Shown in pieces: positions 8,046 to 14,339 of a stretch of 17,942 nt of DNA. The stretch covers positions 10,322-28,263 of the forward strand of contig DHJN01000099.1 in the NCBI GenBank assembly GCA_002404345.1, written 5' to 3'. Under the pieces are notes generated by a model. It saw nothing but the letters and a program-made list of their open reading frames with translations. It was not told where the DNA came from and ran no database searches. The stretch's first letter is position 1. Each line of letters opens with the position of its first letter. This stretch comes from Actinobacteria bacterium UBA4719 (GTDB taxonomy: Bacteria; Actinomycetota; Actinomycetes; Actinomycetales; Dermatophilaceae). A program made the position numbers and the translations under genes.

Positions 8046-9275
8046 TCAGCGCGGGATCTTGCCCATGGTTGCGGCGCTCTTGATCAGCAGCGAGCTTGGT
8101 GGGAGGAAGTCAAGGCAGGTGGGTTTGTTCAGCTGTCCGGGGCGTGTGCCAGCAACCTTGGTCTGACCGTACTGCCACACGACGGCCTTGGTACGGGCGT
8201 CCACGACGATCACCCGATGGTTGGCTGAGTCGACAACCACGAAGTCACCGTTGGGCAGTGTGAGCGCCAGTGATGGCTTGTTCAAGGCCGCCCTCCCGGT
8301 CGGGGCGTAGCGCCACAACACCTTTCCGGTGCGGTCAAAGGTCACGACTTGGCCTGGGCTGGCGTGGTCGACAGTCAGGTAGCGGTCAGGTCCGATCTCG
8401 TTGCTTTCGTACAGATACGTGAAGCCGGGCAGTTGCACGCTCCAGGCGACGCGCCCGGACAGATCCATCTCGTCGACCCAACTGCCGGCGGCCTCGGTGA
8501 CCAGGTAGTTGCCGTTGGCCATCGGGAACAGGCCGTTGGGGATGCCGACGGTCTGTGGTGGGTGGTGCGTACACGTCCCGGTGCGGCCCAGCTGTCGCGT
8601 GATCGCGTGGGCCCCAGCGGAGATCATGCTGATTCGGCAGTTCATCATGTCGGGGACCACGATGTCACCACTGGGGAGCATTAGTGCGCTTTCGGGCTGG
8701 TTCAGCTGGTTGGGGCCCGCACCAGGGACCCCAGGCGTGCCGTAGGAGTAGACGATCTTGCGGGTGGCGATGTCGATGACGCGGATGACGTGGTCGTCCT
8801 CCTGGGTGGCGATGATCTGTTTGCCGTTCGGAGTGAAGTACGCATCGTCGGGGGTCTTGAAGGTCTGCCCCGCGGCCAGGTCCCCGGGGCCGGGGTACTG
8901 CCACAAAGTCCGACCGCTGGGGTCGATGATCAGCAACCGGTCGTTCTTCTCGTCCGCGATCAGGACTGGCCCCGGCAACCTGGAGGGGTCGGATCCGGAG
9001 GCCAGCCAGCCTGGACCAGAGGTGCTGAAGCTGAGAGGCCCACTGGACTGCGTTGTTGCTTTCGGGGCGGTCGTTGTCGCAGTCGGGGCTCCCGACGGCC
9101 AATGCGATGCCACTCCGCCCGAACGCGCTCGCGGTTTCGAAGGAGTGTCGGCCGCGGCCACGAGCCACCATGAGGCGACACCGATACCGGCAAATGTTGC
9201 GGCGAGCAGCCACCGTACGATCCGCCAGTGCCGAAGTCGTTCCGGCGATAGCGCTCGGCGGTGCTGACCACTCAT
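8046..9275 (-). CDS. Membrane-anchored beta-propeller (NHL/PQQ-like) protein
   Basis: The 409-residue product has a short basic cytoplasmic N-terminus and one membrane segment at residues 20-42 (IVRWLLAATFAGIGVASWWLV). A Thr/Ser/Pro/Ala-rich stalk runs to about residue 95, and the rest is a beta-propeller of some six blades outside the cell. Blades repeat the pattern of a turn then a strand: VLIADEKNDRLLIIDPSGR, GDIVVPDMMNCRISMI, GNYLVTEAAGSWVDEMDLSGR, GDFVVVDSANHRVIVVD. WQYPGPG, WSVQLPG, WRYAPTG and WQYGQT mark blade ends. Such propellers usually bind ligands or proteins; no catalytic residues are visible. Start ATG 9275 is supported by GAAGGA five bases upstream. The gene stands alone, and its function is unknown. 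Confidence 0.85.
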   Translation of the reverse strand: MSGQHRRALSPERLRHWRIVRWLLAATFAGIGVASWWLVAAADTPSKPRARSGGVASHWPSGAPTATTTAPKATTQSSGPLSFSTSGPGWLASGSDPSRLPGPVLIADEKNDRLLIIDPSGRTLWQYPGPGDLAAGQTFKTPDDAYFTPNGKQIIATQEDDHVIRVIDIATRKIVYSYGTPGVPGAGPNQLNQPESALMLPSGDIVVPDMMNCRISMISAGAHAITRQLGRTGTCTHHPPQTVGIPNGLFPMANGNYLVTEAAGSWVDEMDLSGRVAWSVQLPGFTYLYESNEIGPDRYLTVDHASPGQVVTFDRTGKVLWRYAPTGRAALNKPSLALTLPNGDFVVVDSANHRVIVVDARTKAVVWQYGQTKVAGTRPGQLNKPTCLDFLPPSSLLIKSAATMGKIPR

Positions 9276-9420
9276 GGTGTTCCTTCAGCTAGGGCGTGGA
9301 TCCGGACTCCGGAATGCTCACCATGGTCATTGCCGGCCGAAGCCTATGCCACGAAACTGTCCGGCCCGGACGAGCTGCTAGCGCGGGGCCTGATCCCCCC
9401 AGTCGAGGTCCGCTTGACCT

Positions 9421-9476
9421 CTCTGGGGTACCGGCATGGCAGAGGCCCTTCCGGTCGAACGGAAAGGGCCTCTGAC
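9421..9476 (-). terminator. tRNA-Ala terminator; dispersed repeat copy 2
   Basis: CAGAGGCCCTTCCG (9440-9453) pairs with CGGAAAGGGCCTCTG (9460-9474) with one bulged A and a 6-base loop. On the minus strand it begins six bases past the tRNA 3' end and is therefore the tRNA's own terminator. The flanking bases 9421-9439, including GGTACCGGCATGG, are shared with the copy at 7808-7858, so a block larger than the hairpin has been duplicated. Confidence 0.8.
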
Positions 9477-9481
9477 CTGGG

Positions 9482-9523
9482 TGGAGACACGGGGAATCGA
9501 ACCCCGGACCTCCTGCTTGCAAA
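9482..9523 (-). other. tRNA-Ala(UGC) 3' half: probable attachment site of an integrated element
   Basis: Read on the minus strand, this is an exact tRNA 3' half: anticodon loop TTTGCAA (anticodon UGC, alanine), the 3' anticodon strand GCAGG, T-arm CGGGG-TTCGATT-CCCCG and acceptor strand TGTCTCC plus A. CCA is not encoded. Bases 9524-9551, where the 5' half should be, cannot form the anticodon stem (GGCGA faces GCAGG) or a normal D-arm. GGAGACC at the far end does resemble an acceptor 5' strand. Tyrosine integrases commonly use the anticodon-loop-to-3'-end part of a tRNA as the crossover site, so this is the orphan copy left on the chromosomal side. A decayed tRNA gene is the alternative reading. 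Confidence 0.7.
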
Positions 9524-9662
9524 TCGCCGACCACCAATCGTGTGGGTCTCCACCGTGCGCGGACGGAGGTCCCTGAGTGGCCTGGTGTGCTCATCAATGG
9601 ACCGTGCTACTGGCACAGCCGTGGCACGGGCAGAAGCCTCTCAGCCTCAACCACCGGTCTCG

Positions 9663-9701
9663 CCCGCCCCGACCCCACTGCCCAGACGTTTCCAGCAAGG
9701 C
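9663..9701 (+). repeat. 38-bp direct repeat, left copy (flanks the HNH gene)
   Basis: This copy reads CCCGCC, then CGACCCCACTGCCCAGACG, then a conserved CCAGCAAGGC end. The copy at 10435-10472 differs at four transitions and one C insertion. The pair brackets the HNH nuclease gene exactly. Confidence 0.75.
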
Positions 9702-9773
9702 TCGTAGGGCCACGGCTCGGTAATAATGCGAAATCATTTCCGAACGTCGGTGCACGCTGCCATGCTCGGGACC

Positions 9774-10430
9774 ATGAACGAATGGACGCTCGGCCACTGC
9801 GCCAACTGCGACAAACCCTTGGACCAGGGTGCCCCACCAACGCTCTACTGCTCCGAGCGGTGCAAGGGATATGCGAAGGATGTTCGCTACTTCCGAGCCT
9901 GCCGTCGACACGGTCGGATGGGGGACCCAGACGTCCGTGAGGCTCTGAATATGCGCATGGCTCATCTCGTTGTGGGCGGGTACAACAGCAAGCAGCGGCG
10001 CCTGGAGCCCAAGATGCACGCCGCTGTGTTAGCGGCAAACGACGGTCTGTGTTGCCTCTGCAACAAGCAACCGTCGACCGAGGTTGACCATATCGATGGG
10101 CCCAGCGGGAGCCGCGAAAACCTGCAGGGTCTGTGCGACAAGTGCCATCACGACAAAACCGCGCAACGCTTTGAGCCGATGACGACAGGGGACAAGGTCA
10201 TTCGCGACACCTTCCTGGCACGGGTGGACCACGAACCGCCATTGCGTGCAAGCGACAACGACGAAACCTGGAAGGCGCGGCAGCCATCGCTATTCGCCCA
10301 GACGAGAGCGTGGTGCCACCCGCAAGTGGATGAGTTCGAGTCTGGGAGTTTCGGCGACGGCTCCACGGGGACGGAGGAGGACTACGAGCACGGCATCTAC
10401 ATGCAGATGCTTGCTGACCGGGTCGACTGA
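9774..10430 (+). CDS. HNH endonuclease with N-terminal zinc ribbon
   Basis: The 218-residue product probably cuts DNA. Residues 9-30 form a treble-clef-like zinc ribbon (C9-x2-C12-x13-C26-x3-C30, with YCSERC), the same ribbon type repeated seven times in the nuclease encoded at 14340. Residues 86-130 form the HNH domain: CxxC at 93-96 (LCCLC), the catalytic pair D105-H106 in EVDHI, N116 in ENLQGLC, a second CxxC at 121-124 and H125 in KCHHDKT. The C-terminal 85 residues are acidic and unrecognised. ATG 9774 was chosen because the ribbon begins just behind it; ATG 9726 is also in frame and adds 16 residues. Neither has a good ribosome binding site. It is the first gene inside the proposed element and may act in defence or DNA transfer. 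Confidence 0.85.
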   Translation: MNEWTLGHCANCDKPLDQGAPPTLYCSERCKGYAKDVRYFRACRRHGRMGDPDVREALNMRMAHLVVGGYNSKQRRLEPKMHAAVLAANDGLCCLCNKQPSTEVDHIDGPSGSRENLQGLCDKCHHDKTAQRFEPMTTGDKVIRDTFLARVDHEPPLRASDNDETWKARQPSLFAQTRAWCHPQVDEFESGSFGDGSTGTEEDYEHGIYMQMLADRVD

Positions 10431-10434
10431 CTTT

Positions 10435-10472
10435 CCCGCCCGACCCCGCTGCCCAAACGCTCCCAGCAAGGC
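10435..10472 (+). repeat. 38-bp direct repeat, right copy (flanks the HNH gene)
   Basis: This copy starts five bases after the HNH stop and matches 9663-9701 at about 34 positions. See the finding on the HNH cassette. Confidence 0.75.
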
Positions 10473-10499
10473 GGCTAGCCGCCAGTCTCGCGAGATCAA

Positions 10500-10535
10500 C
10501 CCGCCACCCCGCTACCGGTCGTAGGGGTCGGCGGG
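10500..10535. terminator. Bidirectional terminator between convergent genes
   Basis: CCCGCC (10500-10505) pairs with GGCGGG (10530-10535), then CCCC (10507-10510) with GGGG (10524-10527), and TAC with GTA around a 5-base loop. It lies between the HNH gene end and the lipoprotein gene end, which face each other. The base run CTTCTCT after the right arm gives weak T-richness on the plus strand. Confidence 0.65.
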
Positions 10536-10561
10536 CTTCTCTGTGCCAATCAATCAGTCAT

Positions 10562-11605
10562 TCAACACACAGCACTGGCGGCGGCGTCAGCTGTGGTCGT
10601 GGCCTGTGTGGCAAGTTGGTGCGCCGTAGCCACATAGTCGTCAACCTTGGTCTTCCACGACTTAATCGCGGTATCAGCCTGGCTGAGGAGATCGAGGACT
10701 GGCGCCTCGGAGACCGATGGGGTCAGGCCCTGCTGCTGGTAGGTCGCTTTCATGGCGGTCTGGGCATTGCGCAGGCTATCGACCTGCTGGGCCACGGAGT
10801 CGATCGTCGCTTGCGCGGTGCTCGCATCGCCGCCGATAGTGCTCTCGTCTCCGCCGACGGTGCTGGCGTCACCCTGTGCGGTGCTGGCATCGCCGCATGC
10901 GTCCATGTTGGCGCGAGCTGCCGCCCCGGCTGTTGTGGCCTTAAGTGCGTCGGAGCGCGTCGTCGCGAGGTCGGTGTTGAGGGTGGTCATGTCCGCGTCA
11001 AACGCGGCAAACGACAAACCGGAAGAGAGACTGCCCCGCAAGGCGGCGCCGCCATCAGAGACCTGTTTGTCGGCGTCAGCCAGTGCCGCGGCGGCGGCTG
11101 CGCTGGCTGAAGCGGATGCCGCTTGGGCTGCGGCGGTGGCCGCGTCGGACGCCACCTTGGCGCGTTGCTGAGTGACTTGGTCCTGAAACGCTGAAACCGC
11201 CAAGTTGTAATCGCTGACCTTGCCCCGGGCGAAGGTGGCTCGCGCGATGGAACCATCTTGCTGCGGAATGTTCAAGATAAGCGTGTCTCCGGACAGACTC
11301 CCCGGCCAGGTCGATGTGTCTCCCAGGAAGCCATGGGTGACGATGCTGATCTGGCCGTCGTGCAGCGTCCCGGTGAAAGAGGCATTGACCGTCTTGACGA
11401 GTTCCCCAGTACCGTCCGGATTCGGCGTGGTGCTCTGAAGCGACCCCGCAAGGTTGCCGTTGTCGTCATCGGTCCACGAGATGGTCATCGCGCCTGACTG
11501 GTCGTGACTGACGAAAGTCGAAGGGCCATCCGAGGAACCACCACAGCTGGACAGCAACAGGGTGGTAGTCAACACAACGGCGATCGACCGGATGATCTTC
11601 TTCAT
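10562..11605 (-). CDS. Ala-rich coiled-coil lipoprotein
   Basis: The product has 347 residues. The N-terminus MKKIIRSIAVVLTTTLLLSSC is a lipoprotein signal peptide with lipobox LSSC and lipidated Cys21. Residues 22-135 look like a beta-rich domain (ISWTDDDNGNLAGSL, FTGTLHDGQISIVTHGF, GDTLILNI). This resembles secreted domains that score substitution-like sequences, but no family is recognised. Residues 140-185 are an Ala/Ser-rich predicted coiled coil, residues 238-265 are a tandem heptad-length repeat, and the C-terminus is again helical. Start ATG 11605 is preceded by AGGTGG about nine bases upstream. The open frame reaches 11854, but that extension has no start context and would bury the signal peptide. 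It is probably a surface protein on the outer face of the membrane and could mediate contact or exclusion in a conjugative element; that role is inference only. Confidence 0.82.
   Translation of the reverse strand: MKKIIRSIAVVLTTTLLLSSCGGSSDGPSTFVSHDQSGAMTISWTDDDNGNLAGSLQSTTPNPDGTGELVKTVNASFTGTLHDGQISIVTHGFLGDTSTWPGSLSGDTLILNIPQQDGSIARATFARGKVSDYNLAVSAFQDQVTQQRAKVASDAATAAAQAASASASAAAAAALADADKQVSDGGAALRGSLSSGLSFAAFDADMTTLNTDLATTRSDALKATTAGAAARANMDACGDASTAQGDASTVGGDESTIGGDASTAQATIDSVAQQVDSLRNAQTAMKATYQQQGLTPSVSEAPVLDLLSQADTAIKSWKTKVDDYVATAHQLATQATTTADAAASAVC
10811..10894 (-). repeat. Four tandem 21-bp units in the lipoprotein gene
   Basis: Units 10811-10831, 10832-10852, 10853-10873 and 10874-10894 encode seven-residue repeats of the form GD(A/E)ST(A/V/I)(Q/G) at residues 238-265. 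The unit length is a heptad, but the Gly-Asp start does not suit a coiled coil, so it more likely forms a hinge or regular loop. Confidence 0.85.
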
Positions 11606-11850
11606 GGTTAGCAACCACCTGAACCAGACTGGGTAGCGGCTAATCGACCGCTGATTCAACACTAAGGACCGTCGGGGACCAGCGGATGTGGAATGCCCGA
11701 ACCGGGGAGTTGGTCGACCGCCGAGACCACCTGGGACTGGCGTGATCTTGTGCATAAGGCGCCCCTCATTGTGGCTGTGTGTGTCGGTGGCCGGATCGTA
11801 CTGCGGCTTGACGTGCTTCGCCCAAGATGAGGCGCATCTCTCCCGCCAGG

Positions 11851-12072
11851 TCAATAGATTGTGGCGACGGACGTTTCGACTTCCACTATCACTAAACCCA
11901 CGCTGCCACGAAGGCCCTTGTCAATACAGTCCATACACACCACAGCGCGGAGTACACGGTCCCAACCGGCCCGTGTACCGACAGCCAAATGCGTGCCGCA
12001 TCCACAGACTCCTGCGCGTCGCAACGCTAAGACCTTCACCGCACCGGATGTTGTTCCCCCTGTTGAGCCCAT
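11851..12072 (-). CDS. Short zinc-binding protein, likely truncated N-terminus of a NERD-type protein
   Basis: The 73-residue frame contains LRRAGVCGCGTHLAVGTRA followed by WDRVLRAVVCMDCIDKG. This resembles the zinc-knuckle start of actinobacterial nuclease-related-domain (NERD) proteins, which read roughly LRYAGVCxxCGxxLPAGTxA then VxCxxC. One of the four cysteines is shifted (CGCG instead of CxxCG). The NERD domain that should follow is missing, and the frame ends after a short unrelated tail. The start ATG 12072 has no ribosome binding site. It is either a decayed fragment or a small zinc protein. The family match is from memory. Confidence 0.35.
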   Translation of the reverse strand: MGSTGGTTSGAVKVLALRRAGVCGCGTHLAVGTRAGWDRVLRAVVCMDCIDKGLRGSVGLVIVEVETSVATIY

Positions 12073-12687
12073 ATGCGCAGGGTATGGGCTTGAGGGTTCT
12101 CGAATCAGGCGAATGAACGCATTGACTTGGCGCCGTCATCGCTTTTCCAGTCGCTGGCGACGTCGCCTCGGACTGTTCCCTGAATGGAGTGCGGTCTCTT
12201 CGTCCCGAAGCCTCGTGGAGACTCAGATCCACACGCAGAATTCTCACTTGTCGTGCTGAAACGCTCCGGCTGAGTCCAGGTGAATCCACCCAGATGTGAG
12301 CCGGGTGTCACTCAGTTAGTCACTCAGTTCTCAGATCCGGTGAACGCACGGGCCACGCGAGCCTGGGGTGACACCGTGAACGTGGGAGTCTCGGGGCTGG
12401 TGGTAGCCCAGCATCTGTAGAGCCGAGCAGCTGTTCTCCGCATCCTGCGTCGCCATGGACACCGCGCGGGTTCTAGTCACCTTCAGTGCTAAAGCCAAGG
12501 GCCTGGGGGCCGTGCGGAAGGTGGCTGCGCCGACCCCCTCCCCCCTCGTCCCCAGCGCTTGTAAGCGAGGCGACATTGTTCGGTCCTTCGCGTTCTGGGG
12601 TTGCCTGTGCAGTGTGCTGCCCGGCTATCGACCAGTGGAGCCAAGGCGAGATCTGCAGCGCCTGGGCGACCTCCTATTCTTCTCGAC
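12073..12687. other. 615-bp stretch without a supported gene
   Basis: Open frames here on both strands lack ribosome binding sites and protein-like composition. The only clear structure is a 12-base tandem duplication at 12307-12330 (GTCACTCAGTTA then GTCACTCAGTTC). The 3' part must carry the promoter for the peptidase gene: TATTCT at 12675-12680 ends seven bases before its ATG. The rest may be remains of genes lost from the element. Confidence 0.5.
12307..12330. repeat. 12-bp tandem direct repeat
   Basis: There are two adjacent copies of GTCACTCAGTT plus A or C. Tightly spaced direct repeats of this size can be a regulator site, but no gene start is near enough to assign one. Confidence 0.6.
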
Positions 12688-13467
12688 ATGGCTACTGACG
12701 CACCGACCATCATCGCCACTTCTGGGGGCTACCGGGAGCACGACCGGCTCCGTTTTCAGTTCGCCGGCCTACTCCACTACGCCGTTGATCTATCCGGGGT
12801 CTCGGCAGGTGTCCCCAAGGTGTGCAACGTGGGCACGGCTTCCGGCGACGACCCGCGATTCCAGATGGACATGTCCGAAGCCGGTCGGTTGGCTGGCTTC
12901 AATCTCACCCACCTGAGCCTGTTCTCCATGCCGAACCTGGATGACATCGAGGGGCACCTCATGGCCCAAGACGTTGTGTGGGTCAACGGTGGTTCGGTAG
13001 CCAACCTCCTGGCCGTATGGCGGGTGCACGGTCTGGATGAGATCCTGCGACGTGTTTGGGCGGCTGGAGTTGTCCTGGCTGGCGTCTCGGCCGGCTCGAT
13101 CTGTTGGTTCGACGGTGGCACGACGGACTCCTTCGGTCCGGAGCTGCAGGCTGTCACCAACGGTTTGGGATTCCTGCCCTATGGCAACGGGGTGCACTAC
13201 GACAGTGAGGACCGCCGACGCCCTCTGGTTCACCGGCTCGTTGCGGACGGAACCTTGGGCACTACGCACTGCACCGACGACGGAGTCGGAATGCGTTACC
13301 GCGGAACGGAGTTCGTCGAGGCGGTCAGCGAACAGGCGGGCAAGGGAGCGTACATTGTCCGCCGCGAGGGTGACAGCGCGGTTGAGGAACGACTCGAGAC
13401 GCGACTGCTCGGCAAGTCAGCAGTGCAGACGCCCCTAAGTTCTAAGTCGGTGACCTGGCAGCGCTGA
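12688..13467 (+). CDS. Peptidase E-like serine peptidase (family S51)
   Basis: The 259-residue product is of the class I glutamine-amidotransferase-like fold. VWVNGGSVANLLAVW (about 97-111) precedes the nucleophile elbow GVSAGS with Ser134. YGNGVHYDSE supplies His170 and Glu174, consistent with the S51 catalytic set. Peptidase E hydrolyses Asp-X dipeptides in the cytoplasm (E. coli PepE has 229 residues); relatives include cyanophycinase, but the length and WVNGG motif favour the PepE side. Start ATG 12688 was chosen because the fold starts at PTIIATSGG. The 29 extra codons of the longer frame (from 12601) have no family features. No ribosome binding site is present and TATTCT ends seven bases upstream, so the mRNA may be leaderless. 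It stands alone as cargo. Confidence 0.85.
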   Translation: MATDAPTIIATSGGYREHDRLRFQFAGLLHYAVDLSGVSAGVPKVCNVGTASGDDPRFQMDMSEAGRLAGFNLTHLSLFSMPNLDDIEGHLMAQDVVWVNGGSVANLLAVWRVHGLDEILRRVWAAGVVLAGVSAGSICWFDGGTTDSFGPELQAVTNGLGFLPYGNGVHYDSEDRRRPLVHRLVADGTLGTTHCTDDGVGMRYRGTEFVEAVSEQAGKGAYIVRREGDSAVEERLETRLLGKSAVQTPLSSKSVTWQR

Positions 13468-13470
13468 TCT

Positions 13471-13579
13471 GGCCTGCGAACCTGCTGGCTCGTCCCCTTT
13501 TGTGACGCTGCCACCCCACGGGTGGCCGAGGACGGCGCGCTAGCGCCGCCCGCAGGCCGTATGCGCGCCGAAGGCGCGC
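13471..13579. terminator. Nested hairpins between the peptidase gene and the TM-protein gene
   Basis: Three stems are visible: GCCACCC/GGGTGGC (13510-13516/13520-13526), GCGCGCC/GGCGCGC with a GAA loop (13563-13569/13573-13579), and a long-range GGCCTGCG/CGCAGGCC (13471-13478/13551-13558). The first is 42 bases behind the peptidase stop. The two genes converge here, so transcription ending from both sides is expected. The remaining 187 bases up to 13766 contain no gene I can support. Confidence 0.55.
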
Positions 13580-13766
13580 CTTGATCTCATAGAGGTCAAA
13601 CCGGCAGTTCGCGGTGACGGCTGCTGTCGAGGTCGCAGGTGCAAGCACTTTGGTGGGGCGCGATGCGGACGCGGATGGAACTGCTGCGAGGGCCGAGCAA
13701 AGGTTGTCCGGAGCCTTTGAAGTGGGCGTCGATGGACCTCGGCGATCGTCGGAACAGGCTCGCGTT

Positions 13767-14261
13767 CTAGTAGACGGACTGCAGCAGGTCGTACGTCGAG
13801 GGCAGATCCACCGTACAGACCACCGGCCAACGGTCATCTCCGATAGTGCAGGTCACCAGAAGACGCATTTCTCCCGGAGCCTTGTTGCCGATCACGACGC
13901 GCAGAGCGGCCTCACGCTTGCCGATTGGGAGTGCACCCCAGTTGGCGGTCCGCGTTCTTCCCACTCCTGGTTCGACGCCTGTCTGACCATCCCCAAACCA
14001 AACGTCCGGGTCATCCAGAATGTCCACTTTGAAGGCGTCTAGCGATTCGGCGCTCTGGAGAATGAGCCAGAGCTTGTGCCACTGCCCCTCGTTCAGCGTT
14101 TCGATCTGGGCGTCCAGCCTTGGGGTCCGTTCATCATGCCGTCTCTGCGACTCGATGGCGCGCAGTTCACGAGTCTCGTCGGCGCCGCGCTTTGCGTAGA
14201 CGGCGCTACCGATTGACACCACGAGAGCGAGTGCGGAGACCAGGACAACAAATAGATCCAT
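13767..14261 (-). CDS. Hypothetical protein with one N-terminal membrane segment
   Basis: The 164-residue product has a membrane helix at residues 3-24 (LFVVLVSALALVVSIGSAVYA), then a charged helix (RGADETRELRAIESQRRHDER) leading to a soluble domain. That domain looks beta-rich (LWLILQSAESLDAFKVDIL, LRVVIGNKAPGEMRLLVTC), perhaps an immunoglobulin-like or C2-like sandwich. The inside/outside orientation is not clear. The family is not recognised. It is divergent from the zinc-ribbon nuclease gene with 78 bases between starts, so the two may be co-regulated. No Shine-Dalgarno site is evident before ATG 14261. Confidence 0.7.
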   Translation of the reverse strand: MDLFVVLVSALALVVSIGSAVYAKRGADETRELRAIESQRRHDERTPRLDAQIETLNEGQWHKLWLILQSAESLDAFKVDILDDPDVWFGDGQTGVEPGVGRTRTANWGALPIGKREAALRVVIGNKAPGEMRLLVTCTIGDDRWPVVCTVDLPSTYDLLQSVY

Positions 14262-14327
14262 GGGCTCAGGCTAGGGCGTACATGTGACGACCACCGTTGC
14301 ACAGTCCGGCCCGTCGGCCCAAGCTGC

Positions 14328-14339
14328 TATAAAATCAGC
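14328..14339 (+). promoter_or_regulatory. -10 element for a leaderless zinc-ribbon nuclease mRNA
   Basis: TATAAA at 14328-14333 is followed by six bases and then the ATG at 14340, which would place the transcription start at or next to the start codon. No -35 box stands out at the right distance. No ribosome binding site is present, in line with a leaderless transcript. Confidence 0.55.

Noticed and set aside
9482..9551. Complete tRNA gene
   Set aside because: The 5' half cannot form the anticodon stem and only three D-stem pairs are possible, so it is listed as a 3' fragment or attachment site.
10562..11854. 430-residue version of the lipoprotein starting at 11854
   Set aside because: The first 83 codons have no family features and would place the lipoprotein signal peptide in the middle of the protein; ATG 11605 has a ribosome binding site.
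11861..12259. 132-residue plus-strand frame
   Set aside because: It has no ribosome binding site and low-complexity Thr/Arg/Pro composition, and it overlaps the better-supported zinc-knuckle frame on the other strand.
12455..12916. 153-residue plus-strand frame upstream of and overlapping the peptidase gene
   Set aside because: It overlaps the start of a clear peptidase E family protein in another frame and has no start signal or domain.
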